Assembly: GCA_009760855.2 (NCBI GenBank)
Contig: WPIO01000025.1
Coordinates: forward strand, 4,198,501 to 4,262,500
Source: Cristatella mucedo
Taxonomy: Eukaryota; Bryozoa; Phylactolaemata; Cristatellidae
Direction of reading: 5' to 3'
Length of the DNA: 64,000 nt
Part shown: positions 1 through 10,150 of the stretch, in pieces
Position numbering within the stretch: position 1 is the first letter of the stretch
Layout of the letters: each line of letters begins with the position of its first letter
Made by a program: the position numbers and the translations under genes
The notes under the pieces: generated by a model
What the model was told of the DNA's origin: nothing
Seen by the model: only the letters and a program-made list of their open reading frames with translations
Databases searched by the model: none

Positions 1-1478
1 CAGCAGCACGTCACGGGCAGCAGCAGGACCAAGCCAAGCTGCCGAAGAGCCTCGGATAGCTCGTGCACCATTTGCTTCCTTTTACACATATGCTATTGCG
101 GATGCACAACTCACCGGATACGGAACATAACCATCGAGAGGAAACAGCTTCAAGATGGCATCCAGAAGTGCCGGAATGGCATGGCCTGAAGAAAAAGTAG
201 CGCGGCAGACTAGTGCGGTTCGAACGGCAAAGAAACGCAGCTTCAGCTTTCGGCGGCCGCACGCAATGTTCCTACCGGTCTTGGGCGGTTTAAGCAGCAG
301 CTGAGAAACTGCAATTTACTCCATTATTTCGAAGCAGTTTACGGGTACGCCGATTTGGCAGCTTTGGCACGGGTCAGGCTCACGCCGCCGACGCCGCGAA
401 TGAGCGCTCCAAGGCATGCGGGTCGATTAGCTGGCGTGGCGTGCACGCTGCACAACTTGCTGCTCCGTCGGCGCAGGAGTCCAAAGCAAACGGCCGAAGC
501 CGCAGCTCGCGGCCGTTGCTTTGGACCGCTAGCATGCACGGCGCTTCAGATGCGTCAATTCCCGTGTCACCCGGACCGTAACGGTCTCGCGACGGCATCA
601 GCCTCCGACTGCCTCACACACTAATGCGTACGTAGTGAGGATAAAGCCACCGCGTGCTTCCCTCCTGCTTCTGTCCTACTTGGATCTTTGGTCATGTGGT
701 CACCAAGACTGGGGGATGGTCCAAGACTTAATGAGCACGTAACGACGACTTAAAAGTCAAGCGTGGTTCTACTCCTTGGCCAAGACTAGGGCAAGACTGA
801 ACAAACAGCCAATCGTGCATGCCGTCAAGGGCATGCCACGCAGCAGCAGCAGCTGCTGCTGCCGGCACAAGGGAACCTTGTTCAGCAGAGCCTTCTTCAT
901 GCTTTGAAAAGCATGGCGGTGGGCGACTTGACCGGCGAAATTCTCTAGGCGTTCCACGAGAGTCCCTGCTATGGAACACGACGAGCTCGTCAAATTAGAA
1001 ACGTATCGCGATGCGGGGGGGGGGGAGAGAGATAAAGGCAATCGTGGAAAGTTTGAATTCACCAGTTGGTGCATCGTGCAAGCCATTTCCTACCTCCCTA
1101 ACAAAAGCATACTTCCCATGACCACCACTTCGGGGGAGGTGGAGCAAGTAGGAAGCAGGTAGAAAGGAAAACTGAGCGTGTAAACTTCCTACAAGAATGT
1201 GAAGTTCCAAGCAGGACACAAACAGGACAGAAGCACGACACGCCATACAAACGCGGCTTAAATAGCCAGTGCAGCCAACGCAGACACTTTCCGACTACGC
1301 GCTGGGGGAGGGGGCAACTAAACACCAAACACTGCTGCTCGCCCAGCGGAAGTAGCGGCGAAAGCTAGTAGCGGAAGTAGCGGCGAAAGCTAGTAGCGGA
1401 AGTAGCGGCGGCGCAGTCGTTCAGAGGGCGCAGTCGTTCGCGAGTCCAGTCGACGCTGGCCTCACTAACAATACGAAC
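1..1478. other. 5' flank of window, no gene recognised
   Basis: The remaining FUOM exons would be expected here because that gene runs leftward on the minus strand. I could not match any open segment to the family's C-terminal half. A possible spliced segment on the minus strand near 886-975 (acceptor AG at about 974, open to about 886) shows no clear FUOM similarity. The stretch also holds short G tracts (about 1014-1023) and a small tandem repeat at 1357-1411. Confidence 0.5.
1357..1411. repeat. Short tandem repeat, ~25 bp unit
   Basis: A unit of about 25 bp containing AGTAGCGGAAGTAGCGGCGA is repeated a little over twice, followed by a degenerate part copy. It lies just downstream (minus-strand sense) of the second FUOM exon, in its intron. 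Confidence 0.75.
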
Positions 1479-1770
1479 CGTCACATCGGACTTCCGTAGG
1501 TCCGCTGCGACATACGGACGAAGTGGGGAAATGGGCATCAGCCAAAACTGCAAAATCAAAATCGAAAGCGATTGGCTCGCGCCAACCTCTGCGGTCGACG
1601 TGGGCGGGCGACCGTCGTACGCCGCCGAACCAGTTGCCCACGAAAGCGTTGACTTGGCATTCGGCAGACATATGCACACTGAGGCTACCTAGTTCGTCGC
1701 CATGACCCATTTCGCAGAGGATTTTCAGCAATTCGGGCGAAATGATGAAAGGAATGTTCTTAAGAGGCAT
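1479..1770 (-). CDS. FUOM: Fucose mutarotase (RbsD/FucU family), first two exons only
   Basis: FUOM interconverts the alpha and beta anomers of L-fucose in the cytosol, feeding fucose salvage. Exon 1 runs 1770 to 1689 and starts at the ATG at 1770; it encodes 27 residues including SPELLKILCEMGHGDEL. This matches the family N-terminus, in which SPELL and the MGHGDE motif (with its active-site His) are hallmarks. The donor is CTAG/GTAGCC. Exon 2 runs 1547 to 1479 after a TTTTGCAG acceptor and encodes VLADAHFPTSS then GPTEVRCD, matching the family's VLAD-FPASS and GPMEIRADG segment. Phases agree (1 then 1). The exon 2 donor, GACG/GTTCGT, is weak, but a stop follows soon in frame so splicing must occur there. 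An in-frame ATG 13 codons upstream of 1770 is less likely, because the family starts close to the LK-P-LLSPELL block. The C-terminal half was not found; it may lie left of the window or be too diverged to see. Confidence 0.8.
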
Positions 1771-2039
1771 CTTTCGGCGCGACGGGGGAATGTGCGAAAC
1801 TAGCAAGCGGTACGGGGGGGGGGTTAACTGCTTCCGGCGGACACCTGCACCACACCCCCAGTCCTAGTCCAATAGAGGACGTCGTTTAAGCACTGCTTCC
1901 GTCGCCGGCTCGCTTCCGGCCTGCTCCTTCATCGTTCGGCACAGTTTCCTCGCGAACCGTGCTGCGCTGCAGCGCGCAGCAGTGGTGAGTGTCACGTGAG
2001 CGAGCATAGGCTACAGTTGGGAGGGCTTTCGTGACATCG

Positions 2040-2196
2040 CCTCGCGTAATATAATTCATATATTTATATAGCGTCCCAAGAGAACTTAATCTCTATTCAG
2101 GCGTTTCACATATGCCTCGGGGCTCGAGCCCACGACCTCAGTCAGACCTTGATCGGGGCGAGCACCTTAACCGCTAGACCAAACCAGCTCGGTAAT
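2040..2196 (-). mobile_element. SINE1 copy (tRNA-derived SINE with LINE-like tail)
   Basis: Read on the minus strand it has a tRNA-like head, GAGCTGGTTTGGTCTAGCGG (A-box region), then a B-box-like GGGCTCGAGCCCC. The tail is AAACGCCTGAATAGAGATTA, then AGTTCTCTTGGGACGCTATATAAA in outline. Four other copies in the window share both the head and the tail. Confidence 0.88.
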
Positions 2197-3236
2197 AGAG
2201 ATCAATCTAGCTTGCCTTCGGAGACGACATATACCCCCATCCCCACTGTCCATTTGCCCATTGCAACACGATTGCACCGAAGTGACGAGCACATTCTGCT
2301 CACTTACACTCAGTGCGATTGCACTTCGGGGCAGCAGTCCCCTAGCCAGACGGCTTCTTCGCGAGTAGCCAGGTAGCTTACAGAGAGTTACAGCCTTGCA
2401 GTAACCAAGAAGCCAAGGAGCCGAGTAACCAAACAAGGGGGCTAGTCTCTTTCGCTGGGGATCATCTAAACGCTCGTAGAGTGAGCGCCTCAAGACTCGT
2501 CCGAAAAAAAGGCGCTTTCTCAGTCGTTTGACCTTTGGCCTGCAGCTGACCACTCGACCACGGCCATGGCCAAGAGCGCTGAGTGAAGTTACAGCTAGCG
2601 GCCGGTGACAGCTCGCCAGGCCAGCTGTCACCTCAAGTGGGTACTGCCACGGCTATTCATCAATGCGAATCGTTCGTCTGACCTTGAAGGTAAGTAAGGT
2701 ACAGCACGATCGAGCAGGACGATGGGGCTGTGCCGGAAGCTGTGCCAGAAGGGGGGTAGTGGCTTGTGACAGGGAGCAGCCCGTGACTGGGGAGCACCGC
2801 TTGCCGGGGAGCAGTTCGTGAGAGAAAGCACCACGTGACTTTGATCACGTCGGGACGGGAGCAGCACGGGGGGGGGAGGAGGGCGAGTAGCTCTTGAAAC
2901 GTAGCACCACGTGACAGGACCACCGTGTCGCCTTGTGCCATGCGGCATTGCTAGCTTGTTCGGATGTTCTCTGTCTCAGTTAAAGTGAACGTTGAACTGG
3001 AGTTCGCTGTGGAAGTTCGATGCCTGTGCCATCGTAACTAGAGGCCGTGGTTAGCACGACACGTCTAGCAGACCGAACACGAATGTAACACAGAGGTCTG
3101 CACCACAGGCTTCACTGCAGCAAGACCACTGCGATTGACTGCGCAAGCGTGCCGCAGTCTGCTGAAATCTGCCGGACAGAGCTGCAGCGAAGCAGAAATG
3201 TAGGCTTAGTGCCTCTCTCCACTCTTAGTGAATCTG

Positions 3237-3274
3237 TCCTTCCTTCCTTCCTTCCTTCCTTCCTTCCTTCCTTC
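3237..3274. repeat. (TTCC)n microsatellite
   Basis: About nine uninterrupted TTCC units lie about 250 bp upstream of the NUDT19 start codon. Confidence 0.95.
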
Positions 3275-3523
3275 TCTGTCATCTGGTCGATGCTGCTCGG
3301 CCGACTCTTATGAGTTAGCCATTCACACGCGATCCTTGCTGCTGCAGCCTGCACCACCGCATCGCTTCTTCGAGGCAACCGATTCTGTGGGACCCCAGTG
3401 GCGCCCACAAGTCAGTGGCGATTTCTAGTGAGTAATAAAATTATAATAAATAATAAATTATTGTCCTTCAGCTTCGGCGGCTGCTGCTTTGCTCTCACAG
3501 CGCCGTGCGTGCCGTCCTCGGAC

Positions 3524-4829
3524 ATGGAGCAGGCGTGGCGCCGGTCGGCAGCGCTCATCCTGGCGCTCGGCAAGACGTGCGAAGAGCTGCCGACGTTCGT
3601 CATGGTGCAGCGCAGCGCCGGCAGCTCGTTCATGCCCGGCAGTCACGTATTTCCTGGCGGCATGTGCAGCGAGGCAGACTTCTCGTCCGACTGGCTGCCA
3701 ATCTTCGGCAGCCGCACCCGGCACTTTCTTGCACTGCCTTCGTCGGAGGGCGGCAGCGACGCGCCGGCGACCAATGCAGCTGCGGCGGCAGCGTTCGACG
3801 GTGTCGACCCCGGCGGAGAGGTTGGGCCCGGCCGGGCGGCAGAGCTTCGAGCGGCCGGGCCGTCGCGCCTGCCGTCCGCCGTCGGGCTGCGCATCACGGC
3901 GATCCGCGAGACGTTCGAGGAGACGGGCTGCCTGCTCGCCTCTGCCGACGACGACGCCAACGAGGCGACTTGGCGAGGCCGTCTGGCCGAAGCCGGCCGC
4001 TTCCGGGAGCGTGTACGGGCCGATGCGCGCGAGTTCATCAGCATGTGCCGCGAGCAGCGCCTCTGCCCCGATCTGGCCAGACTGCATCAGTGGAGTCGGT
4101 GGCTGACGCCACTTGGCCACAAGTCGGGGCGCAGGTACGACACCACCTTCTACGTGGCGGTCCCTCCCCCTACGGCCATGGCAACGACCGACGCTGCTGC
4201 CGTGCTGCAGCCAGACGCCGGCGAAGTTACATCCATCAAGGTATTCGTGCCGGGGGGGGAGGGGCCGCTGCCGGGCGCAGCCGCTCTTCACTTTCCTTAG
4301 CGGAGAAGCTTAGCGGAGAAGCCGGCAGGCGAATTGCATAGGCGAGAGTGGGCACTGCATGCTCAACCGGTGGCTCAAACAGTTGAGCAGGAGAGCAGGA
4401 CTGACATACAGCTATCACACAGCTTCTTCTTCTGTTGTGCTTTTATAAAAGGATTAGCTGAGTTAAAAGCCCTATTTATTTATATAGAGGCAGAAGAGCC
4501 TTCCTTTGCAGCAAATGTAAAGCGCCTAGAAAGATATTGAGTTCTCTGAGCGCGCTTTATCAAGTGTATTATTATTATTATTAACGGCTTTCACCTCCAC
4601 TTGCAGTGGGCAATAAAGGATCTCCCACCGAAGGACTCGAACTCACGACCTGGATCGCAAAGAGCTAATACCTCTATTACCCCTGGGCTAATCCACCCTT
4701 TGGTAGTCGTGCTTTTCCTTACCTTTTTTTCTGTGATTGGACTGTTTTTCACTTACTGTCGCTATTTCTTACCTTCAACTAACACGTGTTGTCCCTCGCT
4801 TTATTCTCTCGGTTCCCCTGTGTGTGTTC

Positions 4830-4879
<50 letters not shown>

Positions 4880-5106
4880 GGTGTGTGTGTGTTGGTGGGT
4901 TTGAGGGTGTGTGTGTTTGAGTGTGGTGTGTGAGTGTGTGTTCTGTGTGTGTTTTTTGAGTGTGGTGTGTGTGTGTTTGAGTGTGTGGTGTGTGTGTGTG
5001 TGTGTGTGTGTGTTTGAGTGTGGTGTGTGTTTGAGTGTGGTGTGTGTTTGAGTGTGGTGTGTGTTTGAGTGTGGTGTGTGTTTGAGTGTGGTGTGTGTTT
5101 GAGTGT

Positions 5107-5140
<34 letters not shown>

Positions 5141-6306
5141 TGTGTGTTCTGTGTGTGTGTGTGTGTTTGAGTGTGGTGTGTGTGTTTGAGTGTGGTGTGT
5201 GTGTGTTTGAGTGTGGTGTGTGTGTATGTGTGTGTTGGTGGGTTTGAGGGTGTGTGTGTATGTGTGTGTTTTTTTAGTGTGGTGTGTGTGCATGTGTGTG
5301 TGTGTTCTGTGTGTGTTGGTGGGTTTGAGGGTGTGTGTGTTTGAGTGTGGTGTGTGAGTGTGTGTTCTGTGTGTGTTTTTTTAGTGTGGTGTGTGGTGTG
5401 TGTGTGTGTGTGTGTTCTGTGTGTGTTGGTGGGTTTGAGGGTGTGTGTGTATGTGTGTGTTTGAGTGTGGTGTGTGTGTGTGTGTGTGTTTGAGTGTGGT
5501 GTGTGTGTTTGAGTATGGTGTGTGTGTGTTCTGTGTGTGTTGGTGGGTTTGAGGGTGTGTGTACGTGTGTGTGTTTGAGTGTGGTGTGTGTATGTGTGTG
5601 TGTGTGTGTGTTCTGTGTGTGTGTGTGTTTGAATGTGTTTGAGTGTGGTGTGTGTACACGGAATCTATACATAGGCATGCATTTGTATATTGCCGAGCTG
5701 GTTTGGTCCAGCGGTTAAGGTGCTCGCTCCGACCACGGTCTGACTGGGGTCATGGGCTCGAGCCCCGAGGCATATGTGAAGCGCCTGAATAGAGATTAAC
5801 TTCTCTTGGGGCGCTACATAAATGAATTATATTTTTATATGCCAACGCCTGGGTAGTTTGCCCAGTCAAGTTTTGCTTTCCCTTGGGATCTTGATTTTCT
5901 CGTCACTTGCTGCTGTGTTTGTTATAACGGCCAGCTTTGCCAGACTCCCAGATTACATCTGCAAGCCAGGTGATCAGACAGTTGTGTATGTGTAACATTT
6001 GTGCTCGTCTTGACTCAAATGCCTAGCAATTTGTAGTAAAATGTATCACAACTCAAAGCTAACGATTGAGTGGTGAATGGTGGTGAGTGCTGATCACAAA
6101 TCGGTAAGCTTTCTTTGTCTCCATTGACGTTCTCGTGTTGCCGTAACATCCAGATAAAATGAGAAAACATTTACATTGCCCCCCCCCCCCGAGAGAACCA
6201 AATCTCATGACACTTTACATAAACTGAAAAGGGGGCATGTCAATTGGTTAGTCACAACTTGAGCAGTTTCAGAACACGCAGACACACGCATGCAGAAACA
6301 CACGTA

Positions 6307-6360
<54 letters not shown>

Positions 6361-8111
6361 AACTGAACACACGGTCTTCCGAGGGATTCGAAGTTCGTTC
6401 GAAGTACAACCAAACGAGCCGGACCAGGAAGGGCATGTGGTGCAATTGGAACACTGATTAGGAAATAATTCCGATAGGTAGGCCAGAACTAGAAAATGAA
6501 GGGCCCTAAAGATAAGTGGAGTCTTCAAGTTGATGTGCTGCGTAACGGGCAGCCTGTGCAGATCGGTGAGAAGCTAGAGTAATTTGGCAGTTTCGACGTC
6601 AACGACAGACAAACCCAGATGCTGAGTTGTGCGCCAACTGTAAGCTTCTTGTTGCACAGGCAAGGAGGCCCCCCACGTGGCAAGTTACTAAAGTCTTATC
6701 GGGATGTCACGAATGCATTGAACCAGCTTGGCTCAAGGTGTGCTTATTTAAGGAAGCCCGAGTTTTTGCAATGTTGCATAGGTGAAAATGGGCAGACTTG
6801 ACTGCAGAGCTGATGTAGTCATCTGTTGTAAAGTAATCAGCCGTAATGGCTCACTAGGTAAAGCGGTTGCTTTCCACGACCTCGGCCCCGGGGTCGTGGG
6901 TTCGAATCCTGCTGTGGGCGATCCTTTATCGCCACTGCAAGCAGTGGTGATAGTCATAAAGACTCTTCTGTCGCTTTACAAAAAGAGGCTGTGAAATCAG
7001 CTAGTTATGTATTTATTATTTATTTTGAACGAGGCCACCTAGGCTCCATGCAAATGCTGCAAGAGATGGGCAGAACGAGCCAATTTGGAGGGTTCGGCTT
7101 TCTAATTTCAATCACTAGGTTTGCTTATATACTATACTACACAATCTTTGTACCTGGCTAGTTCATGTTAGCTGCTAATTGCTTATGCCTCAGAAGTATA
7201 GAAAATGGCCGCTAATCCCTTCAAACTTAGCATTTATGTCCTGCATAGGGATTAGTTTAAAATTAATCAATTATCGGTGAGAAAACTTCAAGATCCGGTC
7301 TTCGCCTTGGCTTTAATCTCGGTTGCGCTCGTTGCGTGCGCAAACACGGTGGTGAAGTTTCGTGCAAGCATCGTCACAGCGGTATCGCAGAGCCATAGCG
7401 GTTGGCAAGCGTATTACCATCTGTAAAAGTGTGCGCACCCGCTGACGCGGACAGCGTCCGCAGCAAGCGTGCACGCGCGGCCGGCCTCGCCTGCCTGCAG
7501 CCAGCGCTTGCCCCTGCACAGGTCGACAGCGCCGAGTCCATCTTACGCGGCTACGTGAAGCGCCACTTTGCGGTTGCGCCTCCACAGCTCTACGAATTAG
7601 CTCGTCTGCAAACGTTCGGCAGCCTCCTCGAGCTGGAGCAGACCTCCGCGTGGCGAGAGCCACTCGGCCTCGAGCTGTGGGCGCCCGTGGCGGTCGTTGC
7701 ACGCGACGGCACACTGCTGGTCCTGCCAGGTAGCGCTGATGCCGGAGCCGGCGTGGCGTCCGCCCGGAGCCCTGCGCTGCCGCCGGCGCCTCACGCTCGC
7801 TGTGCTGCTGCCGCCGCCGCCACAGCAGCAGCAGGCTGGTAGCGGCCGCAGGCGGGATCCTTTAGCCTTTAGAGCGCTGTGAATCTAACGCTCGGTTCGT
7901 TCGCGTAGGCGACGACCTGTATCCGGCAGCCGGTAAAGATGGCGGGCCGCTCGGCCTCGACCTGACGGTGGACGAGGCAATGAAGCAGCATCCTCGCCAC
8001 AACAGGGCCATCGCCTGCAAAGGTCAGCTGTTCCGGCTTTCGGTGAACGTACCGCTCCGTCTCGGTCAGAGGGCGCCACTGCCAGCACTCTTGCAGTTTC
8101 AACGGCTCTAG
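3524..8111 (+). CDS. NUDT19: NUDT19-type Nudix hydrolase, complete, 3 exons, 375 aa
   Basis: NUDT19 enzymes hydrolyse coenzyme A and acyl-CoA, releasing 3',5'-ADP, and act in peroxisomes in mammals. Exons are 3524-4240, 7522-7729 and 7909-8111 (717+208+203 nt, 375 codons plus stop); the human protein is also 375 aa. Donors are ATCAAG/GTATTC and CCAG/GTAGCG, acceptors TGCACAG and TTCGCGTAG, and the phases agree. Residues 36-46 are FMPGSHVFPGG, a family signature, and residues 128-135 are RETFEETG, the Nudix RE-x2-EExG core. The two parts of the Nudix box are separated by a long Ala/Gly-rich insert, as this subfamily is known for. WSRWLTPLGHKSGRRYDTTF follows. Exon 2 carries PPQLYELARLQTFGSL and exon 3 PGDDLYP, both with human counterparts. 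The protein ends QRL rather than a canonical peroxisomal tripeptide of the SKL type. The start has GACATGG context; an upstream exon cannot be excluded. Confidence 0.94.
4476..4712 (-). mobile_element. SINE2 copy, split by a LINE 3' stub
   Basis: Read on the minus strand, this has a tRNA-like head with a degenerate B box (GAGTTCGAGTCC), then an AATCC/ATCCTTTATTGCCCACTGCAA body. The sequence then breaks at GCC/TTAACGG, the LINE-1 tail occupies 4499-4583, and the SINE resumes as AGGCAGAAGAGCC, ending at about 4476. It lies in NUDT19 intron 1. Confidence 0.85.
4499..4583 (+). mobile_element. LINE-1fam (CR1/L2-like) 3' stub nested in SINE2
   Basis: The sequence begins CCTTTGCAGCAAATGTAAAG and continues with the hairpin tail, ending in (TTA)n. 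Only the last ~85 bp of the LINE are present, which is strong 5' truncation. The uninterrupted SINE2 sequence is known from the copies at 31.4 and 32.2 kb, so the insertion point is well defined. Confidence 0.85.
4824..5656. repeat. ~830 bp GT-rich minisatellite/microsatellite
   Basis: Long (GT)n runs alternate with variants such as GTGTGGTGTGTGTTTGA. That 17 bp unit repeats about six times around 5017-5110, and longer blocks containing GTTGGTGGGTTTGAGGG recur at about 4890, 5235, 5320, 5425 and 5538. The tract fills part of NUDT19 intron 1. The 100+ aa open frames within it are repeat artefacts. Alternating purine-pyrimidine sequence of this length can adopt Z-DNA. Confidence 0.95.
5692..5842 (+). 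mobile_element. SINE1 copy
   Basis: The head is GAGCTGGTTTGGTCCAGCGG followed by TTAAGG. The B-box-like GGGCTCGAGCCCC and tail AAGCGCCTGAATAGAGATTA follow, then TTAACTTCTCTTGGGGCGCT and an AT-rich end. It is one of the best preserved copies, in NUDT19 intron 1. Confidence 0.92.
6305..6358. repeat. (CA)n microsatellite
   Basis: Uninterrupted CA dinucleotides fill most of this interval in NUDT19 intron 1. Confidence 0.95.
6400..6590 (-). mobile_element. LINE-1fam ORF2 C-terminal fragment, degenerate
   Basis: The minus strand reads IFRALHFL then LAYLSELF, matching the [18 protein letters not shown] block seen in the better copies at 49.4 and 59.2 kb. No 3' tail is attached. Confidence 0.6.
6836..7010 (+). 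mobile_element. SINE2 copy, near full length
   Basis: The head GCCGTAATGGCTCACTAGGT resembles a tRNA A-box region, and the B box is GGTTCGAATCC. The body ATCCTTTATCGCCACTGCAA follows, then a pseudo-palindromic CTCTTCTGTCGC and AAAAAGAGGCTG end. Seven other copies share this layout. It is located in NUDT19 intron 1. Confidence 0.9.
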
Positions 8112-8934
8112 AGACAGCCACCTGTAGGGCAGCGGCACAGGCAGCAGTGACAGAGGTGCAGCGCCTTGTGCCCGGAGTGGCTCTATAGACAGCCGCATGC
8201 CGAGAGACAGCAGCCGCCACCGCAGAGAGCCACCTCGAGCGAGCTTCGGTGAAGAAACCGTTTCACTGCTGCCTCACGGCTGATCTTGGCACGTGGTCCA
8301 AGCGAGTCAGCTTCATGGATGGCCCCATGACATCGCAGACGTCGTGGAGCTATCTTTGAAGCAGCTGGGCATAGCACGAACAGGTCTCAACCGCTTGCTG
8401 GCAGTTCTTCAGTAATATAAGAGCAGCTCACTGCCTGTGGACTCGCTTCACTGAGTCATAATAGTTCCTCGCGGGAGACACCGCTTTGCCATCTTATCAC
8501 GCGATGCAAACGCACCGCTTCCACGGTAGGCACGACATGAGACCCTGGCATGCATGCTACTTTTAAGGTGATTTACGAGTTTAAATTCCACTGCTGTTCG
8601 ATGTTGCATATCAGTAGTTCGGCCCAGCTGTTTTGCACAAAAGGTTGACACAAAACGCATCATCGGTGACAGCATTTGCCCCTTAAATCGAGAAGCCATC
8701 TTTACCACTGGGGTCACGAGTTAGTAATATCTTATATTTGGGCAGCAGTATCCTAATGAGACTTGGAAAGCTACACAGTTACACGCACAGACAACCCTCC
8801 TACACCAAAACAAAGGAAAGAAAAAACAATGAGCTCATTTTTGTGACAACGTCCGTCGGGAATCACGAGTCGACGAAGCAGCCAAAACCACACAAAAAAG
8901 GAAGAACAATAATATAGAATAAGATCAGGGTGGC

Positions 8935-8940
8935 AATAAA
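8935..8940 (+). terminator. Candidate poly(A) signal of NUDT19
   Basis: AATAAA on the plus strand, about 825 bp after the NUDT19 stop. It is the first good match I saw in the expected orientation. Confidence 0.5.
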
Positions 8941-9036
8941 ATGAACTAGGATTGCCAATATAAAGAGTCGTGCATCGGTGCTGCTCTAATTAATAATGCA
9001 GGTGCAAGTCCGAGCAAAAGCATGTGGAAACGGATA

Positions 9037-9042
9037 TTTATT
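9037..9042 (-). terminator. Candidate poly(A) signal of the histone deacetylase
   Basis: TTTATT on the plus strand, which is AATAAA on the minus strand, about 1.1 kb downstream of the deacetylase stop codon. It faces the NUDT19 signal across about 97 bp. Confidence 0.5.
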
Positions 9043-10150
9043 GTTATTACATTAAAATGCAGTGGCTGCAAGGCTACATCTATGACAAGGTATAAAAGAA
9101 TGTACAGTCAGTAATATGTACTACATCTGGCTATGTGACTTCCATCTGTAGCTCGTTTAAGCTTCACTTCCCGAGCAACGCATTTGTTGCTACTACTGGT
9201 GCTCTTCAATAATAGGCCTACAAGAAGATAACGGTTAATGAACTAGTAACTGCTTACACTCAATCACAACGAAACCATTGCTTGCTCCACACGTTCCAAT
9301 GACCAAATAAAAAACACAGGATGAATCAAGATAAGAAACCAGGGCAGAGTAGCACACCGGCTTGCAAATTAAAGATGGTCTATAAAAAAAAGCTGAACAC
9401 AACAATGTTTTTGCAAGAAGGGCATGATTAGTCTTTTGTTTCACGAGTTTCATTACTATTTTCCTGTAGCTTCATTCAACTTTCGGAAAACATTCGCTTG
9501 TGTGGAAAGTAACGTTTACTAACGTCTTGCCAACGTCTAGCCGTGGAAGTTGAACATCCAAAACAGCAGCGCAAATCGAGGGGGAGAGAAATGCCAAGGA
9601 TTCCTTGTGGATTCCTTCAACAAGGCATCTCGAAACAGCTGACAGCAATGTCATCAATCATGTCATTCTTCCCACTTTGGCCGAGCACTCGCCCATCTCA
9701 CGTTAGAACGCTCCAACACAAGCAAGCTACATTAAGTGTCATATACTAACTTGTGAGGGCTGCCCCAGACAGGGACGAGTGGACTCTCGAGTGCAGAATC
9801 GCTTCCTGAGCTGAGCAGCGCACTTGGCCAAAAGCTCCGACTGGGAAGTGGCACTTAGCTCGGTCTAAGGTCCAAGGTCTGGCACACCAGCTGAGAGCCC
9901 TCTCATCGGGTAACAGAGGCCACCAGCACTAACTAGCTAATGCCAAGCACGCCTTGTTAGCCATGTCAGCGCTTTCCGCACAAGATCACAATCCGACGTC
10001 GGACAGCAATCAACTACTGCTCATCAACAAAAAGTCTAAGAGAAGCCAAAGCCGCCCTCCCCCTCTGGAAGGTAATGACAAGAGCGGCGAGATTCCTTTT
10101 ACTTACAACGAAGGTCTTTCCGCCTGGCCTCATCACGTTCCACCGGTCTC

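Larger units (their letters stand above)
1771..3523. other. Divergent intergenic region between FUOM and NUDT19
   Basis: This holds the 5' flanks of two divergent genes. It contains one SINE1 copy (2040-2196, minus), homopolymer G runs near 1816 and 2869, and a (TTCC)n microsatellite at 3237-3274. Open frames here are GC-rich chance frames with no recognisable domains. No TATA box stands out. Confidence 0.6.
8112..10150. other. Convergent 3' ends of NUDT19 and the deacetylase
   Basis: The stretch from 8112 to about 8960 is the likely NUDT19 3' UTR and that from about 9020 to 10150 the likely deacetylase 3' UTR. Both end at candidate AATAAA signals near 8.9-9.0 kb. No further exon, RNA gene or transposon was recognised here; the open frames have no recognisable domains. 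Confidence 0.65.

Noticed and set aside
886-975. Possible third FUOM exon on the minus strand
   Set aside because: The splice phase fits, but the peptide (TLVERLENFAGQVAHRH) does not resemble the family segment that follows the ADG motif.
2167-2948. Open frames of 90-154 codons between FUOM and NUDT19
   Set aside because: No domain similarity, and the longest ends inside a SINE1 copy (ITELVWSSG is SINE sequence).
3458-4291. 277-codon minus-strand and 278-codon plus-strand frames over NUDT19 exon 1
   Set aside because: GC-rich shadows; only the NUDT19 frame carries the Nudix motif and splices correctly.
4775-5678. Long His/Thr-rich open frames on the minus strand (130-170 codons)
   Set aside because: They are translations of the GT/CA repeat array with no domain or splice context.
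6836-6920. Possible tRNA gene (A and B box with GGTTCGAATCC)
   Set aside because: The same sequence recurs eight times with a common non-tRNA body, so it is the head of SINE2, and no clover-leaf with a proper acceptor stem was found.
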